DNA from: Roseomonas mucosa
GTDB taxonomy: Bacteria; Pseudomonadota; Alphaproteobacteria; Acetobacterales; Acetobacteraceae
Assembly (NCBI GenBank): GCA_945878375.1
Contig: CAMDWG010000002.1
Span: 186,001-250,000, forward strand
Direction of reading: 5' to 3'
Length of the DNA: 64,000 nt
A program made the position numbers and the translations under genes. Below, piece by piece: positions 18,361 to 31,336 of this stretch (positions are counted from its first letter, which is position 1; each line of letters begins with the position of its first letter). A model generated the notes under the pieces. It did not search any database and was not told the origin of the DNA. It was given only the letters and a program-made list of their open reading frames with translations.

Positions 18361-18697
18361 GGGGCCTGCAAGGCGCGCGGTGATCCTCGTCGTTCAAGTC
18401 GCGCGGCGGCTGGAGGCGGGGGCCAACCCCCGGTGGGTGGTGGAAGGCGAAGGCGCCGCTGCGGGCCCGGATGGCACATGGCCCTTCGCATTCGCGATGC
18501 ACCCCGCCCCGGCCTTGCGCTGCCGCGCGGTGCCGGCCTGGCTCGAGGAAGGGTGAGCCGCCGGGCACGGCCCGAGGCTTGGACTCGCTTCAATTCCGGG
18601 CGCATATCGGGCAGACATGCCCGGCACGGGGCCTCGCCTTCCGTGCGGGGAAGGACGTCCGGCCACCATCACCGCCCCGAGGGGATTCGAACGCCGC
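18361..18697 (+). other. Intergenic region between cytochrome c gene and glgP
   Basis: 337 bases. It contains a weak 58-codon frame (listed separately) and must hold the promoter of the glycogen operon, but no convincing -35/-10 pair or terminator stands out. Confidence 0.4.
18380..18556 (+). CDS. Possible small protein, unrecognised (58 aa)
   Basis: An open frame from GTG 18380 to TGA 18556, beginning VILVVQVARRLEAG and ending VPAWLEEG. It lacks a clear ribosome binding site, shows no motif, and in this GC-rich DNA could be chance. It is listed because the stretch holds no other gene and the composition is not obviously a shadow of one. Confidence 0.2.
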   Translation: MILVVQVARRLEAGANPRWVVEGEGAAAGPDGTWPFAFAMHPAPALRCRAVPAWLEEG

Positions 18698-21147
<2,450 letters not shown>

Positions 21148-21148
<1 letters not shown>

Positions 21149-23379
21149 TGCGGCCCTGGAGCGCCCCGCAGGAGGTCGTGGCGGCGTTCCTCGCATCGCG
21201 CCATGCCGATCCCTTCGCGCTGCTCGGGCCGCATGAGGCGGAAGGCGGCCTCGTCATCCGCGCCTTCGTGCCGCATGCCGAGACGCTGGAGGTGCTGCAC
21301 GAAGGCGGCCGCGCGCAGCTGACGCGGCGCGACGATGCGGGCTTCTTCGAAGGGCTGGTGCCTGGCGCCACGCTGCCCTTCGCCTATCGGCTCGAGGCGG
21401 GGAATGTGAGCGGGTCGTGGGCGTTCGACGATCCCTATCGCTTCGGGCCAGCGCTTGGCCCGCTCGACGATCATCTGCTGGTCGAAGGCACGCATCGCCG
21501 CCTGCATGAACGCCTGGGCGCGCATCTGGTGACGAGGGACGGCGCGGTGGGCGTGCGTTTCGCGGTCTGGGCACCGAATGCGTCGCGCGTCGCGCTCGTC
21601 GGCGGCTTCAACGACTGGGATGCGCGGTGCCACCCGATGCGCAAGCGCGTCGATTCCGGCCTGTGGGAGATCTTCATCCCCGGCATAGGTGCGGGCCAGC
21701 CCTACAAATTCGCCATCGCCGCGCGCGACGGCACGGAACAGCCCTGGAAGGCGGACCCCTTCGGCCGCGCCGCCGAACTGCGCCCCTCCACCGCGTCCCT
21801 GGTCGCGGGGGAGGCGCCGCCCGCACGGCGCGATCCGGCTGTCCTCGCGGAAAGGGCGGCGCGAAACGCACGGGACGCGCCGATCTCGATCTACGAGGTC
21901 CATGCGCCATCCTGGCGGCGGCATCCGGATGGCCGCTTCTACGACTGGGACGAATTGGCGGCGGCGCTGATCCCCTATGCGGCCGGATTAGGCTTCACCC
22001 ATCTTCAATTGCTGCCGGTGATGGAGCATCCGCTCGATGCAAGCTGGGGCTACCAGCCGATCGGGATGTTCGCGCCGACCGCGCGCATGGGCGAGGCGCA
22101 CGGCCTGTTGCGCTTCGTCGAAGCCGCGCATCGCGCCGGGCTCGGCGTGATCCTGGACTGGGTGCCGGCGCATTTCCCGCGCGATCCGCACGGGCTGATC
22201 CGCTTCGACGGGGAGCCGCTCTACGAACACCCCGACCCGCGCCGCGGCAGCCACCGCGAATGGGGAACCGCCATCTTCGATTATGGGCGGCGAGAGGTGG
22301 CGGCGTTCCTCGCCGCCTCCGCGCTGCATTGGATCGAGCGGTTCGGTGCCGATGGGCTGCGCGTGGATGCCGTCAGTTCCATGGTCTGGCTCGACCACGG
22401 CCGCGCCGCCGGGGATTGGGCGCCGAACGCGGATGGCAGCACCGAGAACAGGGAAGCGGTCGCCTTCCTCCGCGGCCTGAACGCGCTTGTCGCGGCGGAG
22501 CATCCCGGCGTCGCGATGATCGCGGAGGAAGCGACCTCCTGGCCCGGGGTCACGCGCGGCGTCGATCAGGGCGGGCTCGGCTTTCGGTTCAAGTGGAACA
22601 TGGGCTGGATGAACGACACGCTGCGCTATGTGGCGCTCGATCCGCTCGAACGGCGCGCGCAGCACGGGCTGGTCACCTTCGGCTTCACCTATGCCTTCAG
22701 CGAGGATTTCGTGCTGCCGCTGAGCCATGACGAGGTGGTGCATGGCAAGGGATCCTTGCTCGGCCGGCTGCCGAAGGGGCGCAGCGTCGATGACTGGGAA
22801 CGCTTCGCGACGCTCCGCGCCTATTACGGCTTCATGTGGGGCCATCCGGGCAAGAAGCTGCTGTTCATGGGCAATGAGATCGCCCAGTGGCGCGAATGGT
22901 CCGAGGCGCGGGAACTGGACTGGCCGCTGCTGCGGCACCTGCCGCATCAGGGGGTGCAGCGGCTGGTGGGTGACCTCAACCGTCTCTACCGCGCCGAGCC
23001 CGCGCTGCATGCGAAGGATGCCGCGCCAGAGGGGTTCCGCTGGATCGATCCCGATGATGCGGACCATTCGGTCTTCACCTGGCTGCGCTGCGGCACCAAG
23101 GCCGATCCGCCGGTCGCGGTGCTCTGCAACTTCACGCCCGTGCCGCGAAGCGCCCATCGGATCGGCCTGCCGCGCGCCGGGCTGTGGCGGGAAGCGCTCA
23201 ACACCGATGCGCTGGCCTATGGCGGGTCGGGGATGGGCAATCTGGGCGAGGTGGTGGCGGAGCCGGTTCCCTTCGGCGGCTTCCCGGCCTCGGCCCTTTT
23301 GGTGCTTCCGCCATTGGCAACCCTGTGGCTGGTCCCAGATGATGCCGAAACGCCTTGGGAGGCCGAGGATGCCGCATAG
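21148..23379 (+). CDS. glgB: 1,4-alpha-glucan branching enzyme
   Basis: 743 residues. It makes the alpha-1,6 branches in glycogen. An N-terminal carbohydrate-binding region ([20 protein letters not shown]) and a CBM48 domain ([20 protein letters not shown]) precede a GH13 barrel. Catalytic residues are Asp407 ([11 protein letters not shown]), Glu460 ([11 protein letters not shown]) and Asp528 ([16 protein letters not shown]). [14 protein letters not shown] is also typical. The start ATG 21148 overlaps the glgP stop; the C-terminus overlaps the glgC start by eleven bases. Confidence 0.97.
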
Positions 23380-24637
23380 CCGGGAACCCACCGCCGCGCC
23401 GCTCGCGCGCAGCGCGATGGCCTTCGTGCTGGCCGGCGGGCGCGGGTCGCGCCTGATGGAACTGACCGACCGGCGCGCCAAGCCGGCGGTCTATTTCGGC
23501 GGCAAGTCGCGCATCATCGACTTCGCGCTGTCGAACGCCATCAATTCCGGCATCCGGCGCGTGGCCGTGGCGACGCAGTACAAGGCCCACAGCCTGATCC
23601 GCCACCTGCAGCGCGGCTGGAACTTCCTCCGCCCCGAGCGGAACGAGACCTTCGACATCCTGCCCGCCAGCCAGCGCACGAGCGAGACCGCCTGGTACGA
23701 AGGCACGGCCGATGCGGTGTTCCAGAACATCGACATCGTGGCCGATACCGCGCCGCGCTACATGGTCATCCTGGCGGGCGACCACATCTACAAGATGGAT
23801 TACGAGCCCATGCTGGCCCAGCATGTGGACAGCGGCGCGGATGTCACCGTGGGCTGCGTCACCGTCCCGCGCCTGGAGGCGCGCGGCTTCGGCGTGATGC
23901 ATGTGGACCAGGACGACCGCATCGTGGCCTTCATGGAGAAGCCCGAAGACCCGCCCGGCATTCCGGGACAGGATCACATGGCTCTCGCCTCCATGGGCAT
24001 CTATGTCTTCGAGACGCGGCTGCTGTTCGACCAGTTGCGGCGCGACGCCGCCACACCCGGCAGCCAGCGCGATTTCGGCCGCGACATCATCCCCTTCATG
24101 GTCCGGAACGGAAAGGCGGTCGCGCATCGCTTCGAGGCGTCCTGCGTGCGCTCCTCGGCCGAGGGCGCGCCCTATTGGCGGGATGTCGGCACGGTGGATG
24201 CCTATTGGGAAGCGAATATCGACCTGACCGACATCGTGCCCGAACTCGACCTGTTCGACCGTGACTGGCCGATCTGGACCTATGCCGAGATCACGCCGCC
24301 GGCGAAATTCGTGCACGATATCGACGGCAGGCGGGGGGAGGCGATCTCATCCCTGGTCTCGGGCGGCTGCATCCTGTCGGGGGCGGCGGCGCGGCGCTCG
24401 CTGCTCTTCACCGGGGTGCACATGCATTCCTTCGCGCATGTCGAAGGTGCGGTGGTGCTGCCCTATGTCGAGATCGGGCGCGGCGCGCGTCTGACGAATG
24501 TCGTCGTGGATCGCGGCGTCCGCATCCCCGCCGGGCTGGTGGTGGGAGAGGATCCGGCGCTGGATGCGCTGCGCTTCCGGCGCACCGACAAGGGCATATG
24601 CCTGATCACCCAGGCCATGCTCGACCGCCTCGGATGA
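23369..24637 (+). CDS. glgC: Glucose-1-phosphate adenylyltransferase
   Basis: 422 residues. It forms ADP-glucose, the committed step of glycogen synthesis. The N-terminal nucleotidyltransferase domain has [54 protein letters not shown] and [14 protein letters not shown]; the C-terminal left-handed beta-helix contains [20 protein letters not shown]. As in other proteobacterial enzymes it is probably allosteric, but the effectors cannot be read here. The start ATG 23369 lies inside the glgB end, and the stop overlaps glgA (ATGA). Confidence 0.97.
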   Translation: MPHSREPTAAPLARSAMAFVLAGGRGSRLMELTDRRAKPAVYFGGKSRIIDFALSNAINSGIRRVAVATQYKAHSLIRHLQRGWNFLRPERNETFDILPASQRTSETAWYEGTADAVFQNIDIVADTAPRYMVILAGDHIYKMDYEPMLAQHVDSGADVTVGCVTVPRLEARGFGVMHVDQDDRIVAFMEKPEDPPGIPGQDHMALASMGIYVFETRLLFDQLRRDAATPGSQRDFGRDIIPFMVRNGKAVAHRFEASCVRSSAEGAPYWRDVGTVDAYWEANIDLTDIVPELDLFDRDWPIWTYAEITPPAKFVHDIDGRRGEAISSLVSGGCILSGAAARRSLLFTGVHMHSFAHVEGAVVLPYVEIGRGARLTNVVVDRGVRIPAGLVVGEDPALDALRFRRTDKGICLITQAMLDRLG

Positions 24638-26085
24638 GCCTGCGCCTCCTCGCGGTCGCGTCGGAATGCGCGCCGCTGATCAAGACGGGCGGGCTGGCGG
24701 ATGTGGTCGGTGCGCTGCCGGCGGCCCTCGCGGCGCATGGCGTGGCGGTGACCACCCTGTTGCCTGGCTACCCCGCCGTGATGGCCGCGATCGGCGATGC
24801 GCCGGTGCTGCACGGTTTCCCCGCGTTGTTCGGAGGCCCGGCCCGGCTGCTGCATGTGCGCCAGGCGGGGGGCGATCTGCTGGTGCTGGATGCGCCGCAT
24901 TTCTTCGCGCGTCCTGGGAGTCCCTATCTCACGCCGCAGGGCGGCGAATGGAAGGACAACGCCATCCGCTTCGCGGCGCTGGCCAAGGCCGCCGCGACGA
25001 TCGCGACGGGCGGCGTGCCGGGGCTCTGCTTCGATGCGGTGCACGCCCATGACTGGCAGGCGGGCCTGGTGCCGACCTATCTCCGCTTCGCGCCGGGGCC
25101 GCGCAAGCCGGTGCTCTTCACCATCCACAACCTGGCCTTCCAGGGGAAGTTCCCGCTCTCGATCTTCCCGCAACTCGGCCTGCCGCCGGAAGCGCTCAGC
25201 GTGCAGGGGCTTGAATACTACGGCACGGTCGGCTTCCTGAAGGCGGGGCTGTGGTATGCGGACCGGATCAGCACCGTCTCCCCCACCTATGCGGCGGAGA
25301 TCGCGACACCCGCGTTGGGGATGGGCCTCGATGGCCTTCTGCGCGGGCGGGGCGGGCAGGTCTCTGGCGTGCTGAACGGGCTCGACACGGCGGATTTCGA
25401 CCCGACCCGCGATTCGTGCCTGGCCGCGCGCTTCGACGCGGCCGATCCGACGCCGCGCGCGGCGAACAAGGCCGCGCTGCAACGGCGCATGGGGCTGGCC
25501 GAGGACCCCAGCGCGCCGCTGTTCGGCTTCGTCGGCAGGCTGGCTTGGCAGAAGGGCGTGGACCTGCTGCTCGGCGCCGCCGGCGCGATGCTGGCGGAAG
25601 GCGCGCAGATCGCGCTGCTCGGCACCGGCGAATGGGGGCTGGAGGAGGGCTGCCGTGGCCTCGCGGCCGCGCATCCGGGCCGCGTCGGCGTCCATATCGG
25701 CTTCGACGAGGCGCTGGCGCGGCTGGTCTATGGCGGCTCCGACGTGATCGTGGTGCCGAGCCGCTTCGAGCCGTGCGGCCTCGCGCAGCTCGCTGCCCTG
25801 CGCTACGGCGCGCTGCCTCTGGTGGCGCATGTCGGCGGGCTGGTGGACAGCGTCGTGGACGCGAATGAGATGGCGCTGGCCGAGGGCATCGGCACCGGCT
25901 TCCACTTCGCCCCCGTCACGGCGGAGATGCTGGAGGCCACCGTGCCGCGCGTCCTGCGCGTCTGGCGCGACCAGGCGCTGTGGCGGCGGCTGCAGGGAAA
26001 CGCGCTGCGGACCGATGTCTCCTGGCATCGCTCGGCGGCGCGTTATGCCGCGCTGCTGCGCGCGATGATCGCGGATGCGGGCTGA
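24634..26085 (+). CDS. glgA: Glycogen synthase (ADP-glucose dependent, GT5)
   Basis: 483 residues. The ADP-glucose-binding motif KTGGLADV is at residues 17-24, and the second domain has [16 protein letters not shown] and [12 protein letters not shown], the GT5 signature around the catalytic Glu. [12 protein letters not shown] and [13 protein letters not shown] are also conserved. It extends alpha-1,4 chains. Start ATG 24634 overlaps the glgC stop by four bases. The glgX::malQ gene begins 27 bases further on. Confidence 0.97.
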   Translation: MSLRLLAVASECAPLIKTGGLADVVGALPAALAAHGVAVTTLLPGYPAVMAAIGDAPVLHGFPALFGGPARLLHVRQAGGDLLVLDAPHFFARPGSPYLTPQGGEWKDNAIRFAALAKAAATIATGGVPGLCFDAVHAHDWQAGLVPTYLRFAPGPRKPVLFTIHNLAFQGKFPLSIFPQLGLPPEALSVQGLEYYGTVGFLKAGLWYADRISTVSPTYAAEIATPALGMGLDGLLRGRGGQVSGVLNGLDTADFDPTRDSCLAARFDAADPTPRAANKAALQRRMGLAEDPSAPLFGFVGRLAWQKGVDLLLGAAGAMLAEGAQIALLGTGEWGLEEGCRGLAAAHPGRVGVHIGFDEALARLVYGGSDVIVVPSRFEPCGLAQLAALRYGALPLVAHVGGLVDSVVDANEMALAEGIGTGFHFAPVTAEMLEATVPRVLRVWRDQALWRRLQGNALRTDVSWHRSAARYAALLRAMIADAG

Positions 26086-26112
26086 AGCGCCCCGGCCAGG
26101 AAGGAGCCGGAG

Positions 26113-29100
26113 GTGACACCTTCGGCCACAGGCGATGAGACCGCGGCCGAGCCGCTCGGCGCCTGGCTGACGGCGCGCGGCGCGCGCTTCGCCTGTCCCG
26201 CGCCGGATGCGACTTCGGTCTTCGTCTGCGTCTTCGACGCGGGGGATCGGGAGATCGCGCGCATCCGCCTGCCCGGGCGCACCGGCGATGTGCATCACGG
26301 CGAGATCGCGGGGCTGGCTGCCGGCACGCGCTATGGCCTGCGCACGGAAGGCCCCTGGGACCGGTCGCGCGGCCATCGCTTCAATCCGGCGAAGCTGCTG
26401 GTGGATCCCTGGGCGCGTGCGCTCGACCGTCCCTTCGCACTGCATCCAGCGCTGTTCGACACGGGCGATGCGCCGGACGCCACGGACAGTGCGGCCTGCG
26501 TACCGAAGGCGGTGCTGCTGCCGGCCATGACGCCCGCACCCGCGCGCGCGGCGCCGCGCGGGCCGCAGGTGATCTACGAAGTGCATGTGAAGGGCTTCAC
26601 CGCGCGGCATCCGGCGATTCCGGAGGCGATCCGCGGCACCTTCGCGGGCCTCGCCCATCCCGCTGCCATCGCGCATCTCGTCGGGCTCGGCGTGACGATG
26701 GTGGAGCTGATGCCGGCCGCGGCGTGGATCGACGAACGCCACCTGCCGCCGCTCGGGCTGACGAATCATTGGGGCTACAACCCCGTGGCGCTCCTTGCGC
26801 CCGATCCGCGCCTCGCCCCCGGCGGGATGGCGGAATTGCGCGCGGCGGTCGCGGCGCTGCAGGCGGCGGGGATCGCGGTGATCCAGGACATCGTGCTGAA
26901 CCATACGGGAGAGGGCGACGCGCTCGGGCCGACGCTGAGCCTGAAGGGGCTCGGCAATGCGGCCTTCCATCGCATCACCGACGGGGGCTACGCCAATGAT
27001 GCGGGCTGCGGCAACACCTTAGCGCTCGACCGGCCCTGGGCGCTGCGGCTCGCGATGGATGCGCTGCGGCATTGGGCGCAGGCGGCGGGGCTCGACGGCT
27101 TCCGCCTGGACCTCGCCTCCACGCTGGCGCGGCGGGATGGCGGCTTCGATGCGGATGCGCCGCTGATCCAGGCGATTCGCCAGGACCCCGTGCTGCGCGG
27201 CCTGGTGATGATCGCGGAGCCCTGGGATCTGGGGCGGGATGGCTACCGGCTCGGGCAGTTTCCGCCCGGCTGGGGGGAATGGAACGACCGCTTCCGCGAC
27301 GATGTGCGGCGCTTCTGGCGCGGCGATGCGGGCATGGCGGGCGCGCTGGCCACGCGGATCGCAGGCTCGGCCGATGCCTTCGCCGACCGTCCGCTGACGG
27401 ACAGCGTGAACTATGTCGCGGCGCATGACGGCTTCACGCTGGCGGACCTCGTCGCCTTCACCGCCAAGCGCAATGAGGCGAATGGCGAGGGGAACCGCGA
27501 CGGCCCGGATGCCGAGCCGTGCTGGAACAACGGGGCGGAGGGGTGGACCGAAGATCCCGCCATCCTCGCCCGGCGCCGCGCCGATATCCGCGCGCTGCTC
27601 GCCACGCTGTTCTGCGCGCGCGGCACGCCGATGCTCGGCATGGGGGATGAGGCGGGGCGCAGCCAGGGCGGCAACAACAACGCCTATGCCCAGGACAATG
27701 CGGCGAGTTGGCTCGACTGGGCCGCGATGGATGTGGAGATCCTGGCCTTCACGCGCCGCCTGATCGCCGCGCGCCGCGCGCATCCCGCGCTGACCGATCC
27801 CGCGCCGCTCACCGGGCAGGCCGGGGCGGATGGCATCGTCGACGTCGCCTGGTTGGGCCCAGATGGTACGCCGATGATGTGGGAAGACCCGCAGGCGCGG
27901 GCCCTGGTCGCCGTGCTGCGCGCCGGCCAGGATCGCTGCCTTGTGGCGCTGAATGCAGGGCAGCGGGCGCTGCCTCTCAGCCTGCCCCTGCCGCGCGCCG
28001 GCTGGCGCTGGCGCGTGCTGGCCGACAGCGCGGAGCCGTCGCGAGACGGGCCGCCGCCCGCGCAACTCGCTGCCCGCGGCGTGCTGCTGCTGGCGGAGGA
28101 ACGGCGGCAGCCGCAGGCGGGCGATCCGCAGCTGCTCGCGCATCTCGCGCAGGCCGCCGGCATCGCGACGGCATGGCACGAGATCTCGGGGCTTCGCCAC
28201 GAGGTGCCGGAGCCGACGTTGCGCGCGCTCTGCGCGGCGCTCGGGCTGCCGGCGGATGGCGATGCGGCGATACGCGACAGCCTCGCGCGGCTCTCGGCGC
28301 CCCCTGCGCTGCCGGCCTCGGCCACATGCCACGCCGATGCGGCGCATCTGCGCATCCCCCTGTCCGACCGCGCGATGCGGCTGTGCATCAGGCTGGAAGA
28401 TGGCGGGGAACGCTGCCTCGACATCGCGCCGGGCGATGGCACGACGGAGCGATTCACGGCGCCCGATGGCACCGCCCGTGCCGCACGGCGCGTCAGGCTA
28501 CCCCTGCTGCCGGAAGGACGGCACAAGGTGTTCGACGCAGCCGCGCCGGACACCCCCTGCCACCTGGCCATCGTGCCGCGGCAGGCCTTCCTGCCGGCGC
28601 AGCCTGGCCGCTTCGGGCTGGCGGCGCAGATCTACGCGCTGCGCCGAGACGGCGACCAGGGCATCGGCGACTTCACCGCGGTCGCGCAACTGGCGCGCCT
28701 TGCGCAAGGGCAGGGCGCGACGCTTCTCGGCCTCAGCCCGCCGCATGCGCTGTTCCCGTCGGATCGCAGCCGCGCGAGCCCCTATCATCCATCGGACCGG
28801 CGTTTCCTGGACCCGATCTTCCTCGATGTCGCGGCGCTGCCCTTGGTGGCCGAATTGCCGGCCGCGCGCGCGGCGCTGGCTGCGCGGGCAGGCATCTTCG
28901 CCGCGCTTGCCGCGCGCGACAGCGTGGATCACGCGGGCGTCTGGGCGGCCAAGCACGCGGTGTTGCGCGCGGCATGGGACGGCCTGCCGGCGGCGCATCC
29001 CGCCCGCGACGCGCTGGCGGCGTTCCGCGCGGAGGGCGGTGCGGCGCTCGAACGCTTCGGCGCCTTCGTCGCCATCGCGGACCGGCAGGGGCACAGCGAT

Positions 29101-30189
29101 GCGCGGCGCTGGCCGGCAGGCCTTTGGCATGGCGCCGAGGCCGGCGTCGCGGCGTTCGCCGCGCGGCATGCCGATGACATCGGTTTCCAGGCCTTCTTGC
29201 AGATGCTTGCCGACGCGCAACTGGCCGCGGCGGGGCGGGCGGGCGCAGGCCTCTATCGCGACCTCGCCGTCGGTGCCGCGCCCGATGGTGCCGAGCCCTG
29301 GTCAGGCGATGCGCGCATCCTGCCCGGCTTCTCGATAGGTGCGCCGCCCGATCCCTTCGCGGCGGAGGGCCAAGTATGGGGTCTGCCGCCGCCCGATCCC
29401 CGTGCCGCGCAGGCCACCGGTCACGCGGCCTTCGCGCGGCTGCTACGGGCCAATATGCGCCACGCTGCCGCGCTGCGGATCGACCATGTGCTCGGGCTGC
29501 GGCGCCTGTTCGTCGTACCCGACGGCGCGAAGGGCCCGGAGGGCGCGTATCTCGCCTATCCGTTCCAGGAGATGCTCGGTCAGGTCGCGCTGGAATCGCA
29601 GCGCGCCCGCTGCATGGTGGTGGGCGAGGATCTCGGCACGGTTCCGGATGGCATCGGCCATGCGCTGCAATCGGCCGATATCCTGTCCTATCGCGTGCTG
29701 TGGTTCGAGCGGGAGGAAGCAGGCTTCATCCCGCCCGCGCGCTGGCCCGCGCGGGCGGCGGCCTGCGTGTCCACCCACGACCTCGCGACGCTCGAGGGAT
29801 TCTGGACGGGCGCGGATCTTGAGGAACGCGCGGCGCTCGGCCTTTGTACCGATGTGCCGGCGGCTCTGGCGGATCGCGCGCGCGACCGGGCGGCGTTGTG
29901 TGCGCTGCTGGCGGCTGAAGGATTGCTGCCGGAGGGCACCGTGCCCGACGCCCCGATGGATGATGCGCTGGCGGCGGCGGTGCATGCGCTGGTCGCGCGC
30001 GCGCCATCCGCCATCATGCTGGCACAGGCCGAGGACCTGGCCGGCGAGCGCATCGCCGTCAATCTGCCAGGGACGGATCGCGAGCGCCCGAATTGGTGCC
30101 GCCGCCTCCCCGTACCGGTCGCGCGACTTGCCGAGCTGCCGCGCGCGCGCGCCGTGTTGGCGGCGCTGCGCGCGGCAAGGCCGGGGTGA
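26113..30189 (+). CDS. Glycogen debranching enzyme GlgX fused to 4-alpha-glucanotransferase MalQ
   Basis: A single 1358-residue frame from a GTG start behind AAGGAG (26101). Residues 1-~680 are GlgX: a CBM48-like N-domain, then a GH13 barrel with NHWGYNPVALLAPDPR, Asp333 (GFRLDLAS), Glu369 (IAEPWDLGRDGYRLG) and Asp439 (AAHDGFTLADLV). Residues ~680-1358 are MalQ (GH77): FGLAAQIYALRRDGDQGIGD, SPYHPSDRRFLDP, Asp1124 (LRIDHVLGLRRLF), Glu1172 (VVGEDLGTVP) and Asp1223 (STHDLATLEGFW). Both active sites look complete. GlgX removes short branches left by phosphorylase; MalQ can rework the freed malto-oligosaccharides, so the fusion could channel limit-dextrin products. These are normally separate proteins. 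Confidence 0.95.
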   Translation: MTPSATGDETAAEPLGAWLTARGARFACPAPDATSVFVCVFDAGDREIARIRLPGRTGDVHHGEIAGLAAGTRYGLRTEGPWDRSRGHRFNPAKLLVDPWARALDRPFALHPALFDTGDAPDATDSAACVPKAVLLPAMTPAPARAAPRGPQVIYEVHVKGFTARHPAIPEAIRGTFAGLAHPAAIAHLVGLGVTMVELMPAAAWIDERHLPPLGLTNHWGYNPVALLAPDPRLAPGGMAELRAAVAALQAAGIAVIQDIVLNHTGEGDALGPTLSLKGLGNAAFHRITDGGYANDAGCGNTLALDRPWALRLAMDALRHWAQAAGLDGFRLDLASTLARRDGGFDADAPLIQAIRQDPVLRGLVMIAEPWDLGRDGYRLGQFPPGWGEWNDRFRDDVRRFWRGDAGMAGALATRIAGSADAFADRPLTDSVNYVAAHDGFTLADLVAFTAKRNEANGEGNRDGPDAEPCWNNGAEGWTEDPAILARRRADIRALLATLFCARGTPMLGMGDEAGRSQGGNNNAYAQDNAASWLDWAAMDVEILAFTRRLIAARRAHPALTDPAPLTGQAGADGIVDVAWLGPDGTPMMWEDPQARALVAVLRAGQDRCLVALNAGQRALPLSLPLPRAGWRWRVLADSAEPSRDGPPPAQLAARGVLLLAEERRQPQAGDPQLLAHLAQAAGIATAWHEISGLRHEVPEPTLRALCAALGLPADGDAAIRDSLARLSAPPALPASATCHADAAHLRIPLSDRAMRLCIRLEDGGERCLDIAPGDGTTERFTAPDGTARAARRVRLPLLPEGRHKVFDAAAPDTPCHLAIVPRQAFLPAQPGRFGLAAQIYALRRDGDQGIGDFTAVAQLARLAQGQGATLLGLSPPHALFPSDRSRASPYHPSDRRFLDPIFLDVAALPLVAELPAARAALAARAGIFAALAARDSVDHAGVWAAKHAVLRAAWDGLPAAHPARDALAAFRAEGGAALERFGAFVAIADRQGHSDARRWPAGLWHGAEAGVAAFAARHADDIGFQAFLQMLADAQLAAAGRAGAGLYRDLAVGAAPDGAEPWSGDARILPGFSIGAPPDPFAAEGQVWGLPPPDPRAAQATGHAAFARLLRANMRHAAALRIDHVLGLRRLFVVPDGAKGPEGAYLAYPFQEMLGQVALESQRARCMVVGEDLGTVPDGIGHALQSADILSYRVLWFEREEAGFIPPARWPARAAACVSTHDLATLEGFWTGADLEERAALGLCTDVPAALADRARDRAALCALLAAEGLLPEGTVPDAPMDDALAAAVHALVARAPSAIMLAQAEDLAGERIAVNLPGTDRERPNWCRRLPVPVARLAELPRARAVLAALRAARPG

Positions 30190-30249
30190 GAGACCACCGC
30201 TTGAGGACGCCGGACGGGACCGCCGCCGCCATCCTCCAACGGCCTCCGA

Positions 30250-31233
30250 TCACTCCACCACGATGTTCTGCCTGCGGGCGAGGTCGCGGAAGGTGGCGAT
30301 CTCACCTGCGATGAACGCGGAGAACGCCTCGGGCGTCGTCTGCTGCGGCATTTCGAGGAAGGTGGCGCGGTAGCGCTCCGCCGTCTCCGGCGCGCGCAGG
30401 AAGGCCTGCGTCTCCGCGGCGAGCCGCGCCAGGATCGGCGCCGGCGTGCCCGCGGGCGCCGCGAGGCCGTGCCAGGACGCAAGCTCGGCGCCCGGGAAGG
30501 TCTCGTTCAGCGCCGGCAGTTGCGGATAGGCCGGCATGCGGACCGGCGCGGTGGTGGCCAGCGCGCGGATGCGCCCCTCTCGGATCAGCGCGGCGGTGGT
30601 GGCCGCGACATCGAGCGAGACGTCGATCGTGCCGGCCAGCAGAGCCTGCAGCAGCGGCCCGCCGCCGGTGAAGGGCACATGCGTCATCCGCACGCCGGCC
30701 TTCGCCATGAACAATTCCATGCCGAGATGCAGGGAGGAGCCGACGCCCGAGGATCCGTAGTTGATCGCCTCCGGCCGCGCCTTCGCGGCGGCGACGAGAT
30801 CGGCGACGCTGCGGACATTCGGCAGCTTCTGCGGGTTCACCAGCAGCAGCGCCGGGGTCACGGCGAGGTTCGAGATCGGCGCAAAATCCTCGAGCGGGCG
30901 ATAGGGCAGGGGCTGGCGGCGGACCGCCGGCACGATCGCATTGGCGGCGATGTTGATGAGCCCGATCGTGGTGCCGTCCGGCGCGCTCTTCGCCAGCGCA
31001 TCCACGCCGATGGTGCTGCCCGCGCCGCCGCGATTCTCCACCACGAAGGGCTGGCCCAGCGCCTGCTGGAAATGCGCCGCCAGCATGCGGCCCACGAGAT
31101 CGGCCGCGCCGCCCGGCGGGAAGGGGATGATGAAGCGGACGGGGCGGGACGGCCAGGCCTGCGCCTGGGCCAGGGCTGGCGCGGCGATGGCGCCGGCCGC
31201 GAGCATCAGGGCATGACGACGGGTGGTTCGCAT
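30250..31233 (-). CDS. Tripartite tricarboxylate transporter (TTT/Bug) solute-binding protein
   Basis: 327 residues with a twin-Arg style signal (MRTTRRHALMLAAGAIAAPALAQA). The mature start PSRPVRFIIPFPPGGAADLVGR is the TctC/Bug hallmark, followed by GQPFVVENRGGAGSTIGVDALAKSAPDG-type text, INYGSSGVGSSLHLGME, THVPFTGGGPLLQALLAGTID and AALIREGRIRALATT. It binds a small carboxylate in the periplasm. No TctA/TctB gene is adjacent, so it must use a distant permease. It is divergent (103 bases) from the IclR::SMP-30 gene, and the shared region holds a palindromic operator, so it is probably part of the same sugar-acid regulon. Confidence 0.93.
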   Translation of the reverse strand: MRTTRRHALMLAAGAIAAPALAQAQAWPSRPVRFIIPFPPGGAADLVGRMLAAHFQQALGQPFVVENRGGAGSTIGVDALAKSAPDGTTIGLINIAANAIVPAVRRQPLPYRPLEDFAPISNLAVTPALLLVNPQKLPNVRSVADLVAAAKARPEAINYGSSGVGSSLHLGMELFMAKAGVRMTHVPFTGGGPLLQALLAGTIDVSLDVAATTAALIREGRIRALATTAPVRMPAYPQLPALNETFPGAELASWHGLAAPAGTPAPILARLAAETQAFLRAPETAERYRATFLEMPQQTTPEAFSAFIAGEIATFRDLARRQNIVVE

Positions 31234-31336
31234 GGCTCTTTCCTCCGTGTTCCGTTCAACGGTCTTGTCAGTTGTGGAACTTGGTTCCACGATATGGACA
31301 GAGTTCGGCCGGGTCAACGGCCACCCTGGGAGATCC
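31234..31336. promoter_or_regulatory. Divergent control region of the sugar-acid module
   Basis: 103 bases between the TTT binding-protein gene (minus) and the IclR::SMP-30 gene (plus). It contains a perfect 17-base operator-like palindrome at 31274-31290 and a shorter perfect palindrome at 31252-31262 (CCGTTCAACGG). The area is less GC-rich than its surroundings, as expected for two promoters. Confidence 0.6.
31274..31290. promoter_or_regulatory. Perfect inverted repeat, probable IclR-type operator
   Basis: The sequence GTGGAACTTGGTTCCAC is a perfect 7-3-7 inverted repeat. Known IclR-family operators are often TGGAA/TTCCA type palindromes, so autoregulation by the adjacent IclR::SMP-30 protein is likely. 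The location, centred in a divergent promoter region next to the regulator gene, supports this. Inducer and direction of control are not known. Confidence 0.7.

Noticed and set aside
24463-26970. 835-codon minus-strand frame opposite glgC/glgA/glgX
   Set aside because: Crosses three well-supported plus-strand genes and contains only Arg/Ala/His-rich low-information sequence.
31223-31336. N-terminal extension of the IclR::SMP-30 protein
   Set aside because: The extra 38 codons would run through the operator palindrome and are not domain-like; ATG 31337 is preferred.
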